Positions 56,293 to 64,000 of a DNA stretch of 64,000 bases are shown here, piece after piece; the stretch's first letter is position 1; each line of letters begins with the position of its first letter. The position numbers and the translations under genes are program-made. The notes beneath the pieces are model-generated. The model was given only the letters and a program-made list of their open reading frames with translations, had not been told where the DNA came from and made no database searches. Source of the DNA: Stutzerimonas nosocomialis (lineage in GTDB: Bacteria > Pseudomonadota > Gammaproteobacteria > Pseudomonadales > Pseudomonadaceae); contig NZ_QLAE01000010.1 in assembly GCF_005876855.1 (NCBI RefSeq), forward strand, positions 1 through 64,000. The letters are read 5' to 3'.

Positions 56293-57120
56293 CTAGTGGG
56301 TTGCGTCCGGATGCTCGCCGGTGCGCAGGTTGCGCTCCAGGCCGCGCATCCGCTCGAGGTCCTCGGCGTCCAGCCGAAAGTCGAAGATCGCCAGGTTCTC
56401 GGCCAGCCGCTGTGGCGATTCGGACTTGGGAAACACCACCAGCCCGTTATCGACGTGCCAGCGCAGGACGACCTGCGCGGCGGTCTTGCCGTGCTTGCCG
56501 GCCAGCTCCAGCAGCAGGGGCTCCTTCAGGTAGTCGCCGCCCCGGGCCAGCGGGCTCCAGGACTCGGTGACGATGCCCAGCGATTCATGGAAGCGGCGCA
56601 GCTCGGCCTGCTGCATGAAGGGGTGCAGCTCGACCTGGTTGACCGCCGGGGTCACGCCGGTGTCGTCGATCAATCGCCGCAGGTGCGGGATCTGGAAGTT
56701 CGAGACGCCGATCGAGCACGCCCGGCCCTGCTCGCGCAGGGCGATCAGGGCCCTCCAGCTGTCGACGAAACGGTCCCGGGCGGGGCAGGGCCAGTGGATC
56801 AGGTACAGGTCCACGTAACCCAGTCCGAGGCGTTCGAGGCTGGCATCGAAGGCGCGCAGCGTCTCGTCGTAGCCCTGGTCCAGGTTCCACAGCTTGGTGG
56901 TGACGAAGAGCGCTTCACGCGGTACCCCGCAGCCGGCGATCCCCTCGCCGACGCCGCGCTCGTTGTAGTAGATGGTCGCCGTGTCCAGATGCCGGTAACC
57001 CAGGCCGACCGCCGCGCGGACGACCGAGGCGGCGTGCTCGTCAGGGATCTGGCAGGTGCCGAGGCCGAACTGCGGGAGGGTGTGGCCGTCATTCAGGGCC
57101 AGGCGCGGGACAGGGTTCAT
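56293..57120 (-). CDS. Aldo-keto reductase (DkgA/AKR5-like)
   Basis: A 275-residue AKR with tetrad parts in LDTATIYYNERGVGEG (Asp, Tyr), VTTKLWN (Lys) and DLYLIHWP (His), and a cofactor tail VVFPKSESPQRLAENL. SLERLGLGYVDLYLIHW is the family signature. It resembles 2,5-diketo-D-gluconate reductases and broad aldehyde reductases. CGAGGTGCC supports the start at 57120 over 57150. First gene of the two-gene reductase operon. Confidence 0.9.
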   Translation of the reverse strand: MNPVPRLALNDGHTLPQFGLGTCQIPDEHAASVVRAAVGLGYRHLDTATIYYNERGVGEGIAGCGVPREALFVTTKLWNLDQGYDETLRAFDASLERLGLGYVDLYLIHWPCPARDRFVDSWRALIALREQGRACSIGVSNFQIPHLRRLIDDTGVTPAVNQVELHPFMQQAELRRFHESLGIVTESWSPLARGGDYLKEPLLLELAGKHGKTAAQVVLRWHVDNGLVVFPKSESPQRLAENLAIFDFRLDAEDLERMRGLERNLRTGEHPDATH

Positions 57121-57300
57121 GGGCACCTCGGGTGGCGGGGTCGTGGGCATCAGACCCCGGATCGCCGCCAGCGCTCAATCGGCTGGCGCGGGGCGCGAAA
57201 AAGCCGCGCCGTAGACACAGGTCAGTATGGCCCGCGTGGCGCCGGCCATACTCGGGATCGAGGCCGCGGCTGCGCGGCGTTGCGCTGAAGGAGCCCTGCC

Positions 57301-58785
57301 ATGAGCGAAACCTCTACCTCGCGCTTTTCCCTGTTGCGCGGTTTTCCGCCCGGCCTGCTGGTCGGCGTGCTGGCGTTGATCGGCGTGCTGCTGTTGCCGC
57401 TGCCGGCCGATTTGCCGGTGGCGGGGCAGCGCGTCCTGGCGATCCTGGTGTTCGCCGTCGTCGTCTGGATCACCGAGGCGGTGTCCTACGAGGCGAGCGC
57501 GATCATGATCACCGCGCTGCTGGCCTTCCTCGTCGGCACGGCGCCGACGGTGGCCAACCCCGAGGTGGTGTACGGCAGCTCGGCCGCGATCGGGATGGCC
57601 CTGACCGGCTTCTCCAGCCCCGCGCTGGCGCTGGTCGCCGGTGCGCTGTTCATCGCCGCGGCGATGACCCACACCGGGCTCGACCGGCGTATCGCGCTCT
57701 TCACCCTGTCCAGGGTCGGCACCAGTACCCGGCACGTGCTGGGCGGTACCCTGGTGGTGATCGTCCTGCTCAGCCTGGTGGTGCCCAGCGCCACCGCGCG
57801 GGCGGCCTGCGTGGTGCCGATCATGCTCGGGATCATCGCGGCGTTCGGCATCGACCGGCGCTCCAACATCGCCGCCGGCATGATGATCATCGTCGCCCAG
57901 GGCACCAGCATCTGGAACATCGGCATTCAGACGGCCGCGGCGCAGAACCTGCTGCTGGTCGGCTTCATGGACAAGCTGCTCGGCACGCGGGTGAGCTGGA
58001 TCGACTGGCTGATCGCCGGCGCGCCCTGGGCACTGCTGATGTCGTTCGTGCTGCTGTTCGTGGTGCTCAGGCTGCTGCCGCCGGAGACCGAGCGGATCGC
58101 CGGCGGACGCGAGGCCGTGGCCCGCGAGCTGGCCGCCCTAGGGCCGATGACCGGGCCGCAGAAGCGCCTGCTGGCGGTGTCGGTCGGCCTGCTGCTGTGC
58201 TGGGCCAGCGAAGGCAAGCTGCACGGCTTCGACACCACCAGCACCACCTACGCCGGGCTGGTGATCCTGATGCTGCCGCGCCTGGGGGTGATGACCTGGA
58301 AGGACGTGCAGGCACGCATCCCCTGGGGCACGGTGATCGTCTTCGGCGTGGGCATCAGCCTGGGCACGGTGCTGCTGAGCACCCAGGCCGGCCAATGGCT
58401 CGGCGCCCAGGTGGTGGCGCACACCGGGCTCGGGTCGGTGGGGCCGCTCGGCATCTTCGCGATCCTCGGCGCCTTCCTGATCGTCATCCACCTGGGTTTC
58501 GCCAGCGCCACCGCGCTGACCTCGGCGCTGCTGCCGATCCTGATCGCGGTACTGCTCAACCTGCCGGGGGATTTCAACCGGCTGGGCATGACCATGCTGC
58601 TGGGTTTCGTGGTCAGCTACGGCTTCATCCTGCCGATCAACGCGCCGCAGAACATGGTGTGCCTGGGCACCGAGACCTTCAATGCCCGGCAGTTCGCCCG
58701 GGTCGGGCTGCTGATCACGGTGATCGGCTACCTGAGCATGCTGGTGTTCGCCACCACCTGGTGGCGCTGGCTGGGCTGGATCTAG
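57301..58785 (+). CDS. DASS/SLC13-family anion:sodium symporter
   Basis: A 494-residue carrier with about 11-12 helices in two repeats. The first hairpin region SLVVPSATARAACVVPIMLGI has the Ser-x-Thr motif of the divalent anion:sodium family, and GFVVSYGFILPINAPQNMVCLGTETF is the second. Likely substrates are dicarboxylates, citrate or sulfate. The 180 bases separating it from the reductase operon should hold divergent promoters. Confidence 0.85.
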   Translation: MSETSTSRFSLLRGFPPGLLVGVLALIGVLLLPLPADLPVAGQRVLAILVFAVVVWITEAVSYEASAIMITALLAFLVGTAPTVANPEVVYGSSAAIGMALTGFSSPALALVAGALFIAAAMTHTGLDRRIALFTLSRVGTSTRHVLGGTLVVIVLLSLVVPSATARAACVVPIMLGIIAAFGIDRRSNIAAGMMIIVAQGTSIWNIGIQTAAAQNLLLVGFMDKLLGTRVSWIDWLIAGAPWALLMSFVLLFVVLRLLPPETERIAGGREAVARELAALGPMTGPQKRLLAVSVGLLLCWASEGKLHGFDTTSTTYAGLVILMLPRLGVMTWKDVQARIPWGTVIVFGVGISLGTVLLSTQAGQWLGAQVVAHTGLGSVGPLGIFAILGAFLIVIHLGFASATALTSALLPILIAVLLNLPGDFNRLGMTMLLGFVVSYGFILPINAPQNMVCLGTETFNARQFARVGLLITVIGYLSMLVFATTWWRWLGWI

Positions 58786-58797
58786 GCGTGGCGGCCT

Positions 58798-59313
58798 TCA
58801 GCGGGCGATGACCGGCTGCAGGTCGCGCCAGTGCAGGAACAGGCGCAGGTCGAACTCGATCTGCGCGTAGCCCGGCAGCATGTGCTCGCACAGCTTGTAG
58901 AAGGCCCGGTTGTGGTCGCTCTCGCGCAGGTGCGCCAGCTCGTGCACCACGATCATCCGCAGGAACTCCGGCGCCGCCTCGCGAAACAGCGCGGCGACGC
59001 GGATTTCCTTCTTCGCCTTGAGCTTGCCGCCCTGCACCCGCGAGACGGCGCTGTGCAGGCCCAGCGCGCGGTGGGTCAGGTCGAGGCGATTGTCGTAGAG
59101 CACCTTGTCGATCGCCGGCGCGCTCTTGAGGTGCGCCTGGCGCAGCTGCTGCACGTAACCGTAGAGCGCCTTGTCGCTCTGGATTTCGTGCCGCCCGGGG
59201 TAGCGCCCGGCCAGGTAATCGCCCAGGCGCCCTTCGGCGATCAGCCGGGCGACCTGCTGCTGCAGCGCTTCGGGGTAGCCCTGCAGGTACTTGAGGGGAG
59301 GCGTGGGGTTCAT
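58798..59313 (-). CDS. YgjP-like (DUF45) putative metallopeptidase
   Basis: A 171-residue protein with the zinc motif VVHELAHLRESDHNRAFY, H-E-x2-H plus a further His in SDHN, typical of the M48-related YgjP/WSS1-like group. The N-terminal half is helical (YPEALQQQVARLIAEG) and longer than in E. coli YgjP. A proteolytic role is predicted only. Convergent with the DASS gene, the stops lying 12 bases apart. Confidence 0.83.
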   Translation of the reverse strand: MNPTPPLKYLQGYPEALQQQVARLIAEGRLGDYLAGRYPGRHEIQSDKALYGYVQQLRQAHLKSAPAIDKVLYDNRLDLTHRALGLHSAVSRVQGGKLKAKKEIRVAALFREAAPEFLRMIVVHELAHLRESDHNRAFYKLCEHMLPGYAQIEFDLRLFLHWRDLQPVIAR

Positions 59314-59406
59314 GGCGCGCAGTATGCCAGCTCGGGACGATCGAATCCGGCTGGGGCTGCGGGCTCGCTTCCTATATGCTCGGTCGATCCGCGGCAGATG
59401 CTGTAG

Positions 59407-60270
<864 letters not shown>

Positions 60271-60319
60271 GCGGACCGCCGCGCGGCCGGCGAGGGCGTC
60301 CGCCTGGCCGCGCCCTTCG

Positions 60320-61105
60320 CTAGCTGCGCCTGGGCCAGGCGAAGCTGAGCAGGAACAGGGCCGCGGCCGAGACCACGATCGAGGGCCCGGCCGGGGTGTC
60401 CTGGTACCAGGACATCGTCAGCCCCAGGCACACCGCCAGGATGCCCAGCGCGCTGGCCCCGGCGGCCATCTGCTCGGGCGTGCGCGCGTGGCGCTGGGCG
60501 GCGGCGGCCGGGATGATCAGCAGCGAGGTGATCAGCAGCACGCCGACGATCTTCATCGCCACGGCGATCACCACCGCGATCAGCAGCATCAGCGCCAGGC
60601 GGGTCGCCGCCACCGGCAGCCCTTCCACCTTCGCCAGCTCCTCGTGCACGGTCATCGCCAGCAGCGGGCGCCAGAGCGGCACCAGCATCGCCAGCACCAT
60701 CGCGCTGCCACCCAGGATCCAGGCCAGGTCGGTCGGGCCGACGGCGAGCAGGTCGCCGAACAGGTAGCCCATCAGGTCGATGCGCACGTCCTTCATGAAG
60801 CTCAGGGTCACCAGGCCGAGGGACAGGGTGCTGTGGGCGAGGATGCCCAGCAGGGTGTCGGAAGCCAGTGGCTGGCGTTGTTGCAGCGTGACCAGCAGGA
60901 CCGCCAGCAGCACGCAGCCGACGGTCACCGCGAGCGTCGGGCTGACGTCGAGCATCAGGCCCAGGGCGACGCCCAGCAGCGCGGCGTGGGACAGCGTGTC
61001 GCCGAAATAGGCCATGCGCCGCCAGACCACGAAGGAACCGAGCGGGCCGGCCACCAGGGCCAGCGCGAGGCCGGCGAGCAGGGCATTGAGCAGGAAGTCA
61101 GGCAT
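60320..61105 (-). CDS. znuB: Zinc ABC transporter permease
   Basis: A 261-residue permease with about eight helices. [30 protein letters not shown] is the conserved start of the metal ABC-3 family, and [27 protein letters not shown] is the coupling region. The ATG at 61105 has CGGAG upstream; the frame to 61243 is only open. Third gene of zur-znuC-znuB, 77 bases after znuC. Confidence 0.95.
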   Translation of the reverse strand: MPDFLLNALLAGLALALVAGPLGSFVVWRRMAYFGDTLSHAALLGVALGLMLDVSPTLAVTVGCVLLAVLLVTLQQRQPLASDTLLGILAHSTLSLGLVTLSFMKDVRIDLMGYLFGDLLAVGPTDLAWILGGSAMVLAMLVPLWRPLLAMTVHEELAKVEGLPVAATRLALMLLIAVVIAVAMKIVGVLLITSLLIIPAAAAQRHARTPEQMAAGASALGILAVCLGLTMSWYQDTPAGPSIVVSAAALFLLSFAWPRRS

Positions 61106-61182
61106 GCGCGCTCCGGGTCGTGACCTGGAGACGGCAGGCGCGGGGCCGCGGGGTGCGGCGCAGGGAAGCGGGGCGCAAGGAT

Positions 61183-61995
61183 CTATCCTTTCTCGGGATC
61201 TGCGGGCGTGGCCGGCGACGGTTGGACCGGCAGATGTCCGCAATGCTCGGTGTGCACGTGCGGATGCCGCACCGAGCCATGCAGGTCGTGGTCATGGTCG
61301 TGGTGGTGGTGATAGACCGCCAGGCTGCGGGCGTCCTGGCCGAACAGCTCGACGAAGGCCGGATCGCTGCTGACCTGCTCGGGGTGGCCGGAGCAGCACA
61401 CGTGGCGATTCAGGCAGACCACCTGATCGGTGGCGCTCATCACCAGGTGCAGGTCGTGGGAGACCATCAGCACGCCGCAGCCGTGGCGCTCGCGCAGACG
61501 CCCGATCAGCCGGTACAGCTCGGCCTGGCCGGCGACGTCGACGCCCTGTACCGGCTCGTCGAGCACCAGCAGCTCGGGGGCGCGCAGCAGCGCGCGGGCC
61601 AGCAGCACCCGTTGCATCTCGCCGCCGGAGATGCCCTGCAGCGGGCTGTCGATGACCTGCTCGGCGCCGACCTCGGCAAGGGCCGCCAGGGCGCGGGCAC
61701 GGTCGACGCCGGGCACCAGGCGCAGGAAGCGCAGCACCGAAAGCGGCAGGGTGGGGTCCACGTGAAGCTTCTGCGGCATGTAGCCGATGCGCAACCGGGG
61801 CTTGCGCCAGACGCTGCCGCGATCCGGTTTGAGCAGGCCGAGCACGGTGCGCACCAGGGTGGTCTTGCCGGCCCCGTTGGGGCCGATCAGGGTGACGATC
61901 TCGCCATGGCGCACCTGCAGCTGCGCCCCTTCGAGCACGGCCTGGGCATTGAAGCGCACATGGATGTCGTCGAGCCTGACCAGCGCGTCGCTCAT
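61183..61995 (-). CDS. znuC: Zinc ABC transporter ATPase with His-rich tail
   Basis: A 270-residue ATPase with Walker [10 protein letters not shown], signature [32 protein letters not shown] and VSHDLHLV. After about residue 228 it has a tail rich in His and Asp ([24 protein letters not shown]), a possible zinc sensor or buffer. The start codon overlaps the zur stop. Powers ZnuB. Confidence 0.95.
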   Translation of the reverse strand: MSDALVRLDDIHVRFNAQAVLEGAQLQVRHGEIVTLIGPNGAGKTTLVRTVLGLLKPDRGSVWRKPRLRIGYMPQKLHVDPTLPLSVLRFLRLVPGVDRARALAALAEVGAEQVIDSPLQGISGGEMQRVLLARALLRAPELLVLDEPVQGVDVAGQAELYRLIGRLRERHGCGVLMVSHDLHLVMSATDQVVCLNRHVCCSGHPEQVSSDPAFVELFGQDARSLAVYHHHHDHDHDLHGSVRHPHVHTEHCGHLPVQPSPATPADPEKG

Positions 61996-62477
61996 GCCGC
62001 GCTCCGGCAGGCGGCGCAGAGACCGACCACTTCCACGGTCTGGCCTTCGACGGCGAAGTCGACGGTGGCGGCGGCGGCGTTGATCGCATCGGCCACGGTC
62101 GCCTTTTCCAACTCGATGGCGGCATGGCAGTTGCGGCAGATGAGGAACTGGCCCTGGTGCGGGCTCTGCGGATGGCTGCAGCCGACGAAGGCGTTGAGCG
62201 AGGCGATGCGGTGCACCAGGCCGTTCTCGAGCAGGAAATCCAGCGCCCGGTAGACCGTCGGCGGCGCCGCGCGGCGGCCATCGGCCTCGCTCAGCACGGC
62301 GAGGATGTCGTAGGCGCCGAGCGGCTTGTGGCTCTGCCAGACCAGCTCCAGCACGCGACGGCGCAGCGCGGTCAGCCGCACGCCCTGGCGCGCGCACAAG
62401 TGGTCGGCTTCGGCCAGTGCGTGACTGACGCAATGGTCGTGATCGTGGGGCGTGCAGGCCAGCGGAGGAGTGGTCAT
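61992..62477 (-). CDS. zur: Zinc uptake regulator (Fur family)
   Basis: A 161-residue Fur-family repressor. The winged helix includes [25 protein letters not shown] and [20 protein letters not shown]. The zinc sites use [18 protein letters not shown] and [10 protein letters not shown], the two CxxC pairs giving the structural zinc. The N terminus carries CTPHDHDHC. It represses znuA and zur-znuCB when zinc is replete. The start is 32 bases from the first possible znuA ATG. Confidence 0.94.
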   Translation of the reverse strand: MTTPPLACTPHDHDHCVSHALAEADHLCARQGVRLTALRRRVLELVWQSHKPLGAYDILAVLSEADGRRAAPPTVYRALDFLLENGLVHRIASLNAFVGCSHPQSPHQGQFLICRNCHAAIELEKATVADAINAAAATVDFAVEGQTVEVVGLCAACRSAA

Positions 62478-62493
62478 GGTCGGCGACGGGCTA

Positions 62494-62524
62494 GTGAAGA
62501 GACGTTATTATGTTACCTGTTCAC
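62494..62524. promoter_or_regulatory. Probable Zur operator between zur and znuA
   Basis: An imperfect palindrome from GTGAA to TTCAC around GTTATTATGTTAC, similar to the AT-rich GTTATA/TATAAC core of Zur sites. TATTAT inside it could be the znuA -10, so Zur would occlude the promoter. A small region must serve both divergent units. Confidence 0.5.
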
Positions 62525-62542
62525 TCTGCCCGGTATCCCCTC

Positions 62543-63517
<975 letters not shown>

Positions 63518-63521
63518 CGCG

Positions 63522-64000
63522 TCAGAACGCGAAAGGCAGCTCGATGTTGACCTGCTGGCGGTGCTGCAGGCGCCGCTGGAACTCGTTCGGGTCGTGGATC
63601 AACACCTGCTGCCCCGCGTTGGCCTGGGAGGCGATCAGCCGGGACAGCCAGAAGCGCACGCAGGCGATGCGCAGCATGGCCGGCCACAGCTCGGCCTCGG
63701 CGGGGGTAAAGCGGCGATGCGCCGAGTACGCGGCCAGCAGCGCGCGCACCCGCGGCGGGTCGAGGCGGCCGTCCTTATGGGAACACCAGTCGTTCACGGT
63801 GATCGCCAGGTCGTAGAGCATCGGCCCGGAGCAGGCGTTGTAGAAGTCGATCACCCCCGAGAGCCTGGGGCCGTCGAACAGCGCGTTGTCGCGGAACAGG
63901 TCGGCATGCAGGTTGGCCTGGGGCAAGGCGAGAATCTGCCACTGCAGCCGGCCGATCTCGGCCAGCGCATCGCGCAGCAGCGGCAGCTGCGCCTCCGGCA
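63522..64000 (-). CDS. thrB: Homoserine kinase, ThrB type II (5' end cut by window)
   Basis: The C-terminal 158 or so residues of a kinase of the aminoglycoside phosphotransferase fold, which phosphorylates homoserine in threonine synthesis. The catalytic loop HADLFRDN (Brenner motif His-x-Asp...Asn) is followed by GVIDFYNACSGPMLYDLAITVNDWC, with the metal-binding Asp. The reading frame continues beyond 64000, so the ATG inside at 63926 is not the start. Convergent with znuA, the stops lying 4 bases apart. Confidence 0.9.
   Translation of the reverse strand, partial: PEAQLPLLRDALAEIGRLQWQILALPQANLHADLFRDNALFDGPRLSGVIDFYNACSGPMLYDLAITVNDWCSHKDGRLDPPRVRALLAAYSAHRRFTPAEAELWPAMLRIACVRFWLSRLIASQANAGQQVLIHDPNEFQRRLQHRQQVNIELPFAF

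Noticed and set aside
63522-63926. A complete 134-residue gene at the right edge
   Set aside because: The frame continues past 64000 and the internal ATG lies inside the kinase fold. It is the 3' part of thrB.

Overview
The window is GC-rich chromosomal DNA from a gamma-proteobacterium, almost certainly Pseudomonas in the broad sense. The evidence is the divergent trpBA/trpI pair, the caa3 oxidase operon with ctaG/SURF1/ctaA/ctaB/sco, metNIQ next to katE, znuBC-zur/znuA next to thrB, and REP-type repeats with the GTGGGAGCGGTC core. From memory (not searched), the order cox - metQIN - katE - znu - thrB matches P. putida-like genomes rather than P. aeruginosa PAO1, where these blocks lie on either side of oriC. 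I see no tRNA, rRNA, prophage, insertion sequence or CRISPR array. Coding density is high, and most long antisense reading frames are shadows caused by high GC.

Region by region. 1-2.6 kb: tryptophan synthase genes (trpA runs off the left edge) and their LysR activator, with a perfect inverted REP pair in the trpB leader. 2.6-9.9 kb: a saccharide cluster of galE, a GT4-like glycosyltransferase, UDP-galactopyranose mutase, a cytosolic GH1-like hydrolase, an MsbA-type ABC exporter and a KTSC protein. It has the logic of making and exporting a galactofuranose-containing glycoconjugate and is the best candidate here for an undescribed system. 10-22.3 kb: mixed housekeeping and accessory genes, namely dodecin, a luciferase-like monooxygenase, a CPA1 antiporter, two paralogous lipoproteins, a lipoprotein aminopeptidase, two ferritin-like proteins in tandem, a HAD phosphatase, a LysR/SDR pair, a gamma carbonic anhydrase, an AraC regulator and a BASS transporter. 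22.4-27.3 kb: prlC-yheV-DUF1835 as a coupled unit, DUF4946, and a SplB-like radical SAM gene behind a near-perfect LexA box.

27.4-39.2 kb: a beta carbonic anhydrase plus SulP transporter, then the aa3/caa3 oxidase structural and assembly genes, interrupted by a REP pair between coxA and ctaG. 39.2-50.2 kb: a metal and heme acquisition block, with a heme receptor divergent from hmuSTUV under a Fur-like site, followed by a nickel/peptide-class ABC importer with fused ATPases. I infer this block is an insertion relative to the usual sco-metQ junction. 50.2-64 kb: metNIQ, katE, two aldo-keto reductases, a DASS carrier, a YgjP-like metalloprotein, ydfG, the zinc uptake regulon and the 3' part of thrB.

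Common threads are metal handling (heme, zinc, ferritin-like, possible nickel or metallophore uptake), oxidative stress (katE, dodecin, ferritin-like proteins) and respiration (caa3, heme A synthesis, copper delivery). Operator, promoter and terminator calls were made by eye.
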